64,000 bases of DNA from Pontibacter anaerobius. GTDB taxonomy: Bacteria > Bacteroidota > Bacteroidia > Cytophagales > Hymenobacteraceae. This document shows positions 44,464 to 52,920 of this stretch, in pieces. The notes under the pieces are model-generated. The model saw only the letters and a list, made by a program, of their open reading frames with translations, ran no database searches and had not been told where the DNA came from. Position numbers and translations under genes: made by a program. Numbering within the stretch: the first letter of the stretch is position 1; each line of letters begins with the position of its first letter. The stretch is from contig NZ_JAPFQO010000015.1 in the NCBI RefSeq assembly GCF_026241195.1, positions 1-64,000 of the forward strand, in the 5' to 3' direction.

Positions 44464-45003
44464 CATCCCCCTACCCCCTTCAAAGGAGGACTTTCCCGAG
44501 AACGATTAACCCACCCCTAACCCCTCCGAGGAGGGGAATTCAGCGGACGATTATCCAACCACTCCTATAGACCCTCAAGAGGACAGTGGCGAGTGCAGCG
44601 GCTAAGGAGGGGAATTTCACCTCTCCCCAACCCTCTCCTTTTCTCGAGGGCCCCTACCCCCAAAACAGGAGAGGGAGTCCGGTTCAAGTGGTATAGCAAT
44701 GGCTATCGAAAACTGATCCCAGTCTTTCCGTTGAGCGCCTTTGGAGTTTTTCCGGTGCCCGTAAGGGCATTGCGACGCAGGAGCAAAGGAAAAGCTCCCA
44801 GCGCGATGCGGGAAGACGAGCCCTCCCGGGCTAGAGGGAACCAAAGCCAAAAATGAAACGATAGGTTTGTAAGACTGAGGATGAACCGTGGCTAGTATGG
44901 ATAGCTTGGCTCAGGTTGCAGAAAGCAGCGGCTAAGCAAGTATAAGTACGCGGACTTGGAAATCCGCAGCAGAAAGGTTCCGGACAGGGATGTCCGGAGC
45001 AGC
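44464..45003 (-). repeat. Dispersed intergenic repeat, copy F
   Basis: Near-complete reverse copy filling most of the 816 bp between hemB and the S8 peptidase. It begins with ACCCACCCCTAACCCCTCC and AGGAGGGGAATT blocks (shared with copy G), an unrelated short insertion (about 44570-44600), AGGAGAGGG blocks, the core (44710-44840) with CTTTCCGTTGAGCGCC, GGAGTTTTTCCGG and CCCAGCGCGATG, and GGATAGCTTGGC. It ends with two hairpins, GCGGA...TCCGC (about 44950-44970) and CCGGACA-GGGA-TGTCCGG, instead of the usual CAAGTCT module. Confidence 0.87.
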
Positions 45004-45100
45004 GGGATGAACACTAACTAACAAGTATAGCTTATCCAAATCATCAATTAAAAAGAAGTGTACCTACCCCCTCTTTAACCACCCCTAACACGGGAACTAC

Positions 45101-45132
45101 TTTGCCTTTATAACGATTTTATAGTATCTTTA
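45101..45132 (+). promoter_or_regulatory. Promoter of the S8 peptidase gene
   Basis: TTTG (45101-45104), 20-bp spacer, TATCTTTA (45125-45132; 7 of 8 to TAnnTTTG), 31 bp before the ATG. Confidence 0.6.
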
Positions 45133-45163
45133 GAATGGAACATTTTTACCCTGCTATATTTAT

Positions 45164-48100
45164 ATGAGAAGACTGAGCCTTTGGCTTGTTGCGTTGGGCT
45201 TGGCTACAGGCACCACGGCAGTTGCCCAGCGTGGCCTTACCCCTGACCGCACCAACACGCAGGCACTGCAACGCATTGCCACTGCCGCCGAAAAGGATTA
45301 CCAGGCCAACCGAGCAAAGGCGCTCGCGCTGGCCGAAAAGTATGGCTGGGTGATTGAGAAACAGTATAAAGACGGCACCGTCATCTCGCTGCAGGGGCTG
45401 GATGCGACAGGTATGCCCGTTTACTACATCACCTATAACAACTCTAATGCGGCCGCCACCACCCGAACCGACCAACTGTGGACCGGAGGCTCGCTGGGCC
45501 TGGACCTGAATGGCAGCAGCAGCAACTTAGCCAACAAACTTGCCATCTGGGACGGTGGCCGTGTGCGCGCCTCGCACCAGGAACTTACAGGCCGCGTTAC
45601 CCAGAAAGATAACCCCACCAAAGAAAGTGAACACGCCACACACGTGGCCGGCACCATGGTGGCCAGTGGCGTAAACCCGCTGGCGAAAGGCATGGCCTTC
45701 GGCTATAAATCGTTGCTGGCCTATGATTTTAACGGAGATAATGCCGAGATGGCTGAGGCCGCCAAAGACCTGCTCATCTCCAACCATTCCTATGGAAGCC
45801 TGGCTGGCTGGCGCTTCAACTCCGACCGCAAAGGCACCGCCGAGGACCCTTACTGGGAATGGTGGGGCAATACCAACGTGAGCAAAGAGGAGGACTTCAC
45901 TTTTGGATACTATAACAACGAAGCCGCCACTTGGGATGAGATCGCTTTTAACGCACCCTATTACCTCATCGTAAAATCGGCAGGCAATAACCACGGCGAA
46001 ACCGGCCCGAAGGTGGGTGAGCCATACTTTCAGCGCAACACCAACGGCACCTTCGAGCTCGTGAAATCCCGCCCGGCAAGTATAAGCAGCAACGATACCT
46101 ACGATGTGATCTCCACCTCCGGCACCGCTAAAAATATACTAACCGTTGGGGCTGTGGGTGCCATCACGGATGGGTACAACCTACCGCAGGATGTAGAAAT
46201 GGCCAATTTTAGCTCCTGGGGGCCTACTGATGACGGCCGCATTAAGCCGGACATTGTCGGCAACGGCGTACGGGTGCTTTCCACTTACTCCACCAACGAC
46301 AGGAGCTATCAGACACAGAGCGGCACTTCCATGGCCGCGCCTAACGTATCCGGCACACTGCTGCTGCTGCAGGAACACTACGCCAAAGTGAACTTCGGGA
46401 AATTTATGCGTGCCGCCACGCTAAAAGGCCTCGCCATCCATACTGCGGATGAAGCCGGGGAATCAGAAGGGCCGGATTACCGCTTTGGCTGGGGCCTGTT
46501 AAACGCAGAGCTCGCCGCAAGTATGATCAGCAACACCAGCGGCACGCACCTGCTGGAGGAGCGATCCCTGAACCAGGGCGAAACGCAAACGCTGGAGGTA
46601 ACCGCCTCGGGCAAGGGGCCGCTCAAGATCACCATCTCCTGGACCGACCCCAAAGGCACAATAACCGCATTAGGCTCCAGTGCCTTAAATAACCGTACCC
46701 CTAAACTGGTAAACGACCTCGACATCCGCGTGTCCGGCAACGGCAAGAATTACCAGCCCTGGACCCTGAACCCGGCCACCCCGGAGGCCGCAGCCGTACC
46801 GGGCGACAACGTGTTGGACAATGTGGAGCAGATCCTGATTGCTGATGCCGTGCCGGGTAAAAAGTATACCATCACCATCAGGCACAAAGGCACTTTAAAA
46901 GAAGGGCCGCAGGCGTATGCGCTGCTGGTGAGCGGTATGGGTGGCACAGCAGCCTGCGCCAGCAGCGCCACATCAAACCAGGGAGCGCGCATCAGCAGGC
47001 TTACTTTGGGATCACAAAGTATAAACCAGCAAGGTGATTGCACCACATACCGCGACCTGACCTCTACGGTATTCCCTATGGAGCCAAGCCAGACGAAACA
47101 GCTGAAGCTGGAGCTTGGCAGTTGTGGCACGGCAGCCGCCAAGGTAGCCAAAGTATACATCGACTGGAACGGCAACGGCAGCTTTGCCGAGGCCAACGAA
47201 CTAGCCGCCACCTCTGGCGTTATCAGCGGCGACGGCACCTTTACAGCCGATATTAAAGCCCCGGGCACGTTGATAACTGACAATAAAGTACGTATGCGCG
47301 TGGTGGTGCAGGAGACAAACGACGCCAGCGCCGTAAATGCCTGCAGCAGCTACAGCCGAGGCGAAACGCAGGATTACCTCATTCAGTTTGTAAAGCCGCA
47401 GCGCGATGTAAGTATAGCCTCCGTACAACCTGTGGGTGCCGGTTCGCTCTGTGCCTCAACCTCACAAAGCGTGGTGCTAAACATTCGCAACAATGGCACC
47501 GCAGAGCAGCAGAATATTCCGGTAAGTATAAAAGTGCTGAAGAACGGCCAGGAACTCACCACACTGACTGGCACCTTCAATAAAAAACTGGCTGCTTTTG
47601 CACAGGCGGAACTGCTCCTGGATGGCTCTTTTGCCACAGAGGCAGGCGCCACGTATGAACTGTTGGCGAAGTCGGAATTAACCTCGGATGCGGTGGAGAG
47701 CAACAACCAGCGCGGCTATACTTTTACAGTGGCCGGAGATGCGGCTGTTCCTGCCGATGCCTCAGCTTTCCGTTGCGGTAGCAGCCCTATTTATACTTTG
47801 TCGGCGGAGGGTGGCGGCACGCCGTATTGGTATACCTCCCCCACCAGCACCACGCCCATAGCGGCGGGTAACCAGGCGCAGGTACAGGCTGCTGCAGCCG
47901 GCAACACACTCTTTGCCGCCTTCAATGAATTCTCAGCCACGGTTGGCCCTGCAGATAAGAACTATTTCTCTGACGGTGGCTATAACCAGTTTACGCCTGA
48001 TGTACAGGTAACCACCAAGGCACCGGTGGTGCTGGAGCAGGCTCGTTTATACATTGGGCACAGCGGCAAAATCACTTTCACTGTATTTGATATGAACGGT

Positions 48101-48937
48101 TCTCCTGTATCTGCGCGTGAGCTCAGGGTAACGGCTACCCGCAGCACCCCGGCAACAAAAGAACTCGTACAGCCCAACGACCCGAACGACCTGGGCCAGC
48201 TTTACTACCTAGGCCTGGAGTTGCCACAGGCAGGTACTTATAATATCGCCATTTCTTATGAGGATAGCGCCACCATTTACCGAAACAACAAGGGCGTGCA
48301 AGGCTATCCGTTTGGTGTAGAGAATGTGTTTACCATTAGCGGCAACACCGCCAGTTCCGAGTGGGCGGGCTACTACTATTACTTCTACGATCTAAAAGTG
48401 CGCGCCCTCGGCTGCCCGAGCCCACGTGTGGCTGTAACGCTAAAGGAGGGTACCCCGCTGGACCAGCCAAAGGTAACGCGTGAGGGCAAAGAGCTTATTT
48501 CGAGCTTACCGGAAGGTAACCAATGGTACCTCGATGGCCAGCCCTTGGAAGGCGCAACAGGGCAACGCTTTACCCCGACTTTGAATGGCCAATACAGTGT
48601 AATTACCTTTAAGGATGGTTGCGTGTCAGACATGTCGTTGGCGTACCGGTATGAGCTGGAGAGTGCGGAGCGCGATGTTGCGCCGGAGCTGATGGTGTTC
48701 CCGAACCCAAGCGCGGACGGCAAGTTCAGCTATACCGTGGAAACCTCCTCGCCCGAAAACTTGTCATTAACGGTGGTAGACCTACTGGGCAAGCAGCTGT
48801 ACACAGCCTCGGTGCGGCAGATTAACGGCCAGTATAAAGGTATGGTTGACCTGAGCAAGCATGCCAACGGCCTCTACATCGTGCGCCTGCAGCACGGCGA
48901 CCAGGTATACACCCGCAAGATCATGATCAGAAAATAA
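45164..48937 (+). CDS. T9SS-exported subtilisin-like serine peptidase (S8) with GEVED domain
   Basis: A 1257-aa secreted protease. Signal peptide (MRRLSLWLVALGLATGTTAVAQ), then an S8 domain with Asp130 (IWDGGRV), His157 (SEHATHVAGTM) and Ser389 (SGTSMAAPNVSG). A P-domain-like beta region follows (about 460-600), then a GEVED domain (about 610-745: VYIDWNGNGSFAEANE), Ig/CARDB-like segments, and a type A T9SS sorting domain (LMVFPNPSADGKFSY to the end, with GLYIVRLQHG). Surface attachment or release via T9SS is expected. It needs the core secretion machinery, which is not in this window. Confidence 0.93.
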   Translation: MRRLSLWLVALGLATGTTAVAQRGLTPDRTNTQALQRIATAAEKDYQANRAKALALAEKYGWVIEKQYKDGTVISLQGLDATGMPVYYITYNNSNAAATTRTDQLWTGGSLGLDLNGSSSNLANKLAIWDGGRVRASHQELTGRVTQKDNPTKESEHATHVAGTMVASGVNPLAKGMAFGYKSLLAYDFNGDNAEMAEAAKDLLISNHSYGSLAGWRFNSDRKGTAEDPYWEWWGNTNVSKEEDFTFGYYNNEAATWDEIAFNAPYYLIVKSAGNNHGETGPKVGEPYFQRNTNGTFELVKSRPASISSNDTYDVISTSGTAKNILTVGAVGAITDGYNLPQDVEMANFSSWGPTDDGRIKPDIVGNGVRVLSTYSTNDRSYQTQSGTSMAAPNVSGTLLLLQEHYAKVNFGKFMRAATLKGLAIHTADEAGESEGPDYRFGWGLLNAELAASMISNTSGTHLLEERSLNQGETQTLEVTASGKGPLKITISWTDPKGTITALGSSALNNRTPKLVNDLDIRVSGNGKNYQPWTLNPATPEAAAVPGDNVLDNVEQILIADAVPGKKYTITIRHKGTLKEGPQAYALLVSGMGGTAACASSATSNQGARISRLTLGSQSINQQGDCTTYRDLTSTVFPMEPSQTKQLKLELGSCGTAAAKVAKVYIDWNGNGSFAEANELAATSGVISGDGTFTADIKAPGTLITDNKVRMRVVVQETNDASAVNACSSYSRGETQDYLIQFVKPQRDVSIASVQPVGAGSLCASTSQSVVLNIRNNGTAEQQNIPVSIKVLKNGQELTTLTGTFNKKLAAFAQAELLLDGSFATEAGATYELLAKSELTSDAVESNNQRGYTFTVAGDAAVPADASAFRCGSSPIYTLSAEGGGTPYWYTSPTSTTPIAAGNQAQVQAAAAGNTLFAAFNEFSATVGPADKNYFSDGGYNQFTPDVQVTTKAPVVLEQARLYIGHSGKITFTVFDMNGSPVSARELRVTATRSTPATKELVQPNDPNDLGQLYYLGLELPQAGTYNIAISYEDSATIYRNNKGVQGYPFGVENVFTISGNTASSEWAGYYYYFYDLKVRALGCPSPRVAVTLKEGTPLDQPKVTREGKELISSLPEGNQWYLDGQPLEGATGQRFTPTLNGQYSVITFKDGCVSDMSLAYRYELESAERDVAPELMVFPNPSADGKFSYTVETSSPENLSLTVVDLLGKQLYTASVRQINGQYKGMVDLSKHANGLYIVRLQHGDQVYTRKIMIRK

Positions 48938-48963
48938 CCTATATCAACTTTAGCCAAACGTTA

Positions 48964-48995
48964 AAAAAGCCGACGCTGCCACAGCGCCGGCTTTT
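48964..48995 (+). terminator. Terminator of the S8 peptidase gene (bidirectional)
   Basis: AAAAAGCCG..CGCT and AGCG..CGGCTTTTT form a hairpin between the convergent S8 and DUF5916 genes. Confidence 0.85.
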
Positions 48996-49024
48996 TACTT
49001 TTTGTACTTTGCACTGCCCGCATG

Positions 49025-51538
49025 TCAGTTTTTCGACAGCTTCTTTTTCAGGGTCAGGTAATCGAGGTAGTAGAGCACTTTTACCGAGAAGGTGCTGCTC
49101 TGCGGCGAGCGCAGGGTGTGGGAGAAGTTATCGAAATAGTGTGGGGAGATTTCGTTTATCTGCTCCTCATAGGCATTTTTCCAGACTACGCTGATCTCGC
49201 TGCCCGGCGCGAACCACCACGAGTACACCATGTCCAGGTTAAAGGAGTTGTAGTTCACGTCCGGCGACTCCGCTGGCTCATACTGGTGAGGCTCCAAGGC
49301 GCCGCTGTGCTGCAGTCGGAAGTAGCGGTCGTGGTTTACCTTGCTCCAGTTGTGCCACACACGCAGGGCCAGCGACATGCGGTTGTTGAAGATATAGCTC
49401 CCCGACAGGCTGTTGTACACCGAGTGCACCTCGCGCAGTCCGAAAACCACATCCGGCTCTTGCTGCTCCCCGCCGTTTTCAGTGTTGTGCCGGATAAGGC
49501 TCACAAAGCCCATGTCATCATACCTGTTGTTCGACTCAAACCCGTAGCTGAAGCTGAGCTGGTTGTTTACCCTAAAGCGCGGATAAATGCCTAAGTTAAT
49601 GTTGTGGCGGTTATGTTCCTCAAAAGTGCGGTAGCTCAGGCTTACCTCCGTGGCAAAGCGCTTCCGGTAATCCGAGGAAACCCAGCCGCCCATATTGTAG
49701 TTCACCGGAAAGGCGTACACCCTGCCGTTCAGGCGCGGCTCAAAGAAGTCGTTCGTCACCACCGGCTCCAGGTTAAAGAACAGGCCGGCATTCATGAAAT
49801 TCTTGAAAGTGCCGTTCATGTTGCCGTAAATCACAAAGTTCTGAAATGAGTTGGGCCGGAAACGGCGCTCATATACCGCCCCCACATTTGTATAGAGGTT
49901 CAGCAGCTTCCAGAACGGCTCATACACGTTGTAGTTAAGCTCCAGCTCCTGCGACGAGGAGTTGTTGGTGAAGAGGATGCCCAGATCGTTGGGGTTATAC
50001 TTGTCAGACTCCAGGGTATGTGAGGCGCTGAACTGGAAATTGCCGCTTACCTTGCCTACGCCCAGGCGGTACATGTAGCCCCGCTCGGTGTTGCCGGTGT
50101 AAAACTGCTGGCTGAGCGCGCCTTTTCCGTTGATCGCATACTTGTTGCCCTTGTTGGCCAACCGGAACAGCACGCCGGTCAGGTTGGCATCGTAGGTGGA
50201 ACCCTGCCGCATCACGTTCGTGTTCACCAGCGTCACGTAGGAGTTGTTTTTCAGGGATTGGTCAAACACGGCGATGTTGTAATTGGTGAGCGGCTGCGTT
50301 TTCAGTCTGATCTTGTTGCCTTCCGCGTCTTTCAGCTCGGCGTACTGCTCACCCACCACCGCATTAAAAATCCCTATCCCCAGCCCCGACTCCGTGCGCC
50401 CGGATACTTTTGTGCCGTTGATCATTTTTGTCTCGCTGGGGCTCTCCATCACCTCATAATCCTTGTAGGCGTCACTGTATATCAAGCTGGCGTTCACGGG
50501 CCTGCCCCCGATACGGCGGGAGTAAAAGAAATCACCTTTGTTGAACAACTCCGTTCCCTCCAGGAAAAACGGCCTGTTTTCGCTGAACTGCTGCTCGAAC
50601 GGCGAGAGGTTCAGCACGCGGTTATCCGACTGCACCTGGCTGAAGTCCGGCACCAGCGTCATGTCCAGGGTAAAGGCGTCGTTTATGCCATACTTCACAT
50701 CCATGCCTCCCCCAAAGTTAAAGTTGTGGCTGTGCGAGGTGTTGCCTGTGCCCTCCTGCTGCACCGGGTAGCGCTCCAGGTAAGTCGAAACGTAGGGCGT
50801 GAACGACAGGCGCAGCGGTGCCTCGATGTTGCGCAGCCCCTCCAGCCTGCCCCACTGGTTCACGAAGCCGTCCGTGGCCGGGTCCACGTAGTTCCAGAAA
50901 AAGCCCTCGCGCGTGGATTGCCGGTTGCGCATAAAATTCAGGCCCCATACCTGCTCCGGCTTGCTGCTGAACCTGATGGCCGAGTACGGGATCTTGAACT
51001 CCGCCACCCAGCTTGTCTCGTTCACCTTGGTACTGCTCTCCCACACGGCATTCCAGCTCCAGTCCTCGCCGTTGGAGGAGTAGCGGGCGTCCAGCTGCAC
51101 CCCTGCCGGCGTTATAAAGAAGCCAAACCCGTTGATCTCATCCAGATAGGTATCCAGGAAAATCCCGAAGAAATCGGTGTTTCCCAGGTCATCGCGGCGC
51201 CCAAACTCCTGGAAGATAGAATCCCGGGACACATCATGCATGATGGCCCCGATGTAGATGGCGGCATCGTCGTACAGGATGCGGACCTCGGTCGGATGTT
51301 TCTCCAGGGGGCCGGGGTTAGGCCTGTTCTTAATGAACTGCGTGGCGATCTCGGCCTGCTGCCAGATGGGTTCATCCAACTCACCGTCTATCTTAGGGGC
51401 CTGCTGCACCCGCAGCGCCTGCAGTGTTTTTTGAGGATAGTTATACTTTTTCTGTTCCTGCTTTTGGTCCTGAGCCTGCATGTGGCCGGCCAGGCAAAGT
51501 ATAAAGAAGGAAAATGGCAGCAGTAATTTTAGATTCAT
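49025..51538 (-). CDS. DUF5916-domain protein with CBM9-like N-terminus
   Basis: An 837-aa exported protein. After the signal peptide (MNLKLLLPFSFFILCLAGHMQAQ) there is a CBM9-like sandwich (about residues 40-240: PKIDGELDEPIWQQAE, ILYDDAAIYIGAIMHD) and then the long DUF5916 region, with GMDVKYGINDAFTLDMTLVPDFSQV and FSENRPFFLEGTELF, ending in beta strands that look like an outer-membrane barrel. Function is unknown; the family is widespread in Bacteroidota. An in-frame antisense ORF of 422 codons inside it is a composition artefact. Confidence 0.88.
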   Translation of the reverse strand: MNLKLLLPFSFFILCLAGHMQAQDQKQEQKKYNYPQKTLQALRVQQAPKIDGELDEPIWQQAEIATQFIKNRPNPGPLEKHPTEVRILYDDAAIYIGAIMHDVSRDSIFQEFGRRDDLGNTDFFGIFLDTYLDEINGFGFFITPAGVQLDARYSSNGEDWSWNAVWESSTKVNETSWVAEFKIPYSAIRFSSKPEQVWGLNFMRNRQSTREGFFWNYVDPATDGFVNQWGRLEGLRNIEAPLRLSFTPYVSTYLERYPVQQEGTGNTSHSHNFNFGGGMDVKYGINDAFTLDMTLVPDFSQVQSDNRVLNLSPFEQQFSENRPFFLEGTELFNKGDFFYSRRIGGRPVNASLIYSDAYKDYEVMESPSETKMINGTKVSGRTESGLGIGIFNAVVGEQYAELKDAEGNKIRLKTQPLTNYNIAVFDQSLKNNSYVTLVNTNVMRQGSTYDANLTGVLFRLANKGNKYAINGKGALSQQFYTGNTERGYMYRLGVGKVSGNFQFSASHTLESDKYNPNDLGILFTNNSSSQELELNYNVYEPFWKLLNLYTNVGAVYERRFRPNSFQNFVIYGNMNGTFKNFMNAGLFFNLEPVVTNDFFEPRLNGRVYAFPVNYNMGGWVSSDYRKRFATEVSLSYRTFEEHNRHNINLGIYPRFRVNNQLSFSYGFESNNRYDDMGFVSLIRHNTENGGEQQEPDVVFGLREVHSVYNSLSGSYIFNNRMSLALRVWHNWSKVNHDRYFRLQHSGALEPHQYEPAESPDVNYNSFNLDMVYSWWFAPGSEISVVWKNAYEEQINEISPHYFDNFSHTLRSPQSSTFSVKVLYYLDYLTLKKKLSKN

Positions 51539-51798
51539 AGTTTGGCAGTGTGCGGTGTCAGCAGGTTCTTTTCACAATAGATAGCTTTTAAGGTAAAGTA
51601 GTTGCTTCTGCACCCGACAATATTTTTAAATGTTTAAACATTTTTATAATGCTACAAGTATAGCTCAGCTGCCCACGGATGCCCTGCTCCCACAGGGAAG
51701 ACCACGCCTCTGCCAGAAGTATGGCTGCCCCAGCTGTGTCAAAGGCAGTGTACAAGGTGGCGGGATAGCCGGACATCAAAACCTGAAAGTATAAAAAC
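51539..51798. other. Intergenic, nothing recognised
   Basis: Region upstream of the DUF5916 gene and before two strong hairpins. It contains several AAGTAT/ATACTT words and an A/T-rich patch (51600-51660) in which a promoter for the minus-strand gene could lie. No gene or known RNA seen. Confidence 0.4.
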
Positions 51799-51834
51799 AC
51801 GGAGGCCCTGGCTGTACACAGCCAGGGCCTCCGT
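51799..51834. terminator. Strong GC-rich hairpin, possible second terminator
   Basis: Seventeen-base arms ACGGAGGCCCTGGCTGT and ACAGCCAGGGCCTCCGT around a central dinucleotide; 20 bp from another hairpin (51855-51893). No long T run on either strand, so the function is uncertain. Confidence 0.5.
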
Positions 51835-51854
51835 ATTAGGTAAAGTATAAAAAT

Positions 51855-51893
51855 GGCCGGTAAGTATACTTTGCCCAAGTATACTTACCGGCC
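51855..51893 (-). terminator. Terminator of the groES-like gene, stem built from two AAGTATACTT words
   Basis: Arms GGCCGGTAAGTATACTT (51855-51871) and AAGTATACTTACCGGCC (51877-51893), loop TGCCC. On the minus strand it is followed by ATTTTTATA. It starts 10 bp past the stop codon at 51903. Confidence 0.85.
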
Positions 51894-51902
51894 TTAATCC
51901 TG

Positions 51903-52295
51903 CTACAGGTCCTCCTCGCGCACCAGCATCAGCACGGCAGACTGCGGCACGATGTAGTACTTCTCGCCAAGGTAGTTGATCTCAATGGCGTCGCGCTGCA
52001 GGTAAATGGCCAGGTCGCCTTCTTTGGACTGAAGCGGGATGTAGCGCACCTCTTCCTCCTCCTGCCCCCACGACTCCTCATCGTAGCCGAAATCGGCTGG
52101 TATCGGGTAGCCAGGGCCTACACGCATAATGTAACCTTCCTGCACTTTCTCCTTGGCTTGCACGCCCGGCGGCAGGTACAGGCCGCTTTTGGTCTGATCG
52201 CTGGCGGTTTTGGGCTTTATCAGCACGCGGTCGCCTACAATAATGATCTTCTCTAACTTATTGTCCTCTGAAATTCTCATTTGTAATGTATGCAT
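51903..52295 (-). CDS. Orphan GroES-like co-chaperone
   Basis: A 130-aa Cpn10-fold protein: VGDRVLIKPKTASDQTKSGLYLPPG (about residues 20-45) is the classical N-terminal strand and mobile-loop region, and GDLAIYLQRDAIEINYLGEKYYIV is the C-terminal half. An acidic insert (FGYDEESWGQEEEEV, about 68-83) is not found in ordinary GroES. No groEL is adjacent, so it is a paralog rather than the main co-chaperone. The ATG at 52295 starts 1 bp after the lipoprotein gene upstream; Met6 (52280) is an alternative start. Confidence 0.82.
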   Translation of the reverse strand: MHTLQMRISEDNKLEKIIIVGDRVLIKPKTASDQTKSGLYLPPGVQAKEKVQEGYIMRVGPGYPIPADFGYDEESWGQEEEEVRYIPLQSKEGDLAIYLQRDAIEINYLGEKYYIVPQSAVLMLVREEDL

Positions 52296-52296
52296 C

Positions 52297-52827
52297 TTAT
52301 AAAGGATCTGCGGTTACTTTAAATCGCATATCAGCTTTGATGGTAATGTCTTCCGTCACCGGCTTCGATATCTCGGCCTTGGTGCGGATAGTATAATTGT
52401 CTCCTTTGATGTACTCATCGAGCTTGGCATTGGTCGATTTCAGCTTCAGCACGGTGCTGCCTTTGGGCACCTCCTCTAGGTAAGCAATCTTCACCTCCGG
52501 CTGCTTCTCGCTGGAGATGTATAGCTCGATGCGCTTCAGGAAGTCGAAATTCTGCGTTTTAGGCTCTGTAATGGTCAGCTCCAGGCGGTTCAGGCTCACG
52601 TCCTTCACCAGCTCGGCACGGGTCTTATTATTCTTAAACGTTTCCTCGGAGTTCGTGGTGATGGTAAACGGCGTGGCCGGTATCAGCGCCCCCAGCGGAA
52701 AACCAGATTCAATGGTAAACGTTTCCTCCTCTTCGATGTAAAAAGTGAGCAGGTCATCAATCTTCTCGCAGGCAGTGGCTACCAGGGCAAGCAGCAGCAC
52801 CGCCATCAACATCATTCTTTTCATCAA
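52297..52827 (-). CDS. Lipoprotein of unknown function
   Basis: A 176-aa protein with a lipoprotein signal (MAVLLLALVATAC, Cys about residue 20). The mature domain is a beta-rich, immunoglobulin-like region (LELTITEPKTQNFDFLKRIELYIS, DITIKADMRFKV). No named family recognised. It is translationally adjacent to the orphan GroES gene (1-bp gap), so the two are very likely co-transcribed. Confidence 0.72.
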   Translation of the reverse strand: MMKRMMLMAVLLLALVATACEKIDDLLTFYIEEEETFTIESGFPLGALIPATPFTITTNSEETFKNNKTRAELVKDVSLNRLELTITEPKTQNFDFLKRIELYISSEKQPEVKIAYLEEVPKGSTVLKLKSTNAKLDEYIKGDNYTIRTKAEISKPVTEDITIKADMRFKVTADPL

Positions 52828-52920
52828 TTGTAAGTATAAGGGTAAAAAACACTTGCGGCGGGAGAGACAGAAGCCCAGAGCCTCGCCTTTCCCGCCGCAA
52901 GTTACAAAACAAGAAGCAGT

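Noticed and set aside
44593-44856. Small ORFs inside repeat F (and similar ones in A-D)
   Set aside because: They follow the repeat, not a gene; the frame is not kept in copies A and B.
50258-51526. 422-codon open frame antisense to the DUF5916 gene
   Set aside because: Composition artefact of a GC-rich third position; the peptide is low in recognisable motifs and the sense strand encodes a clear signal peptide and family domains.
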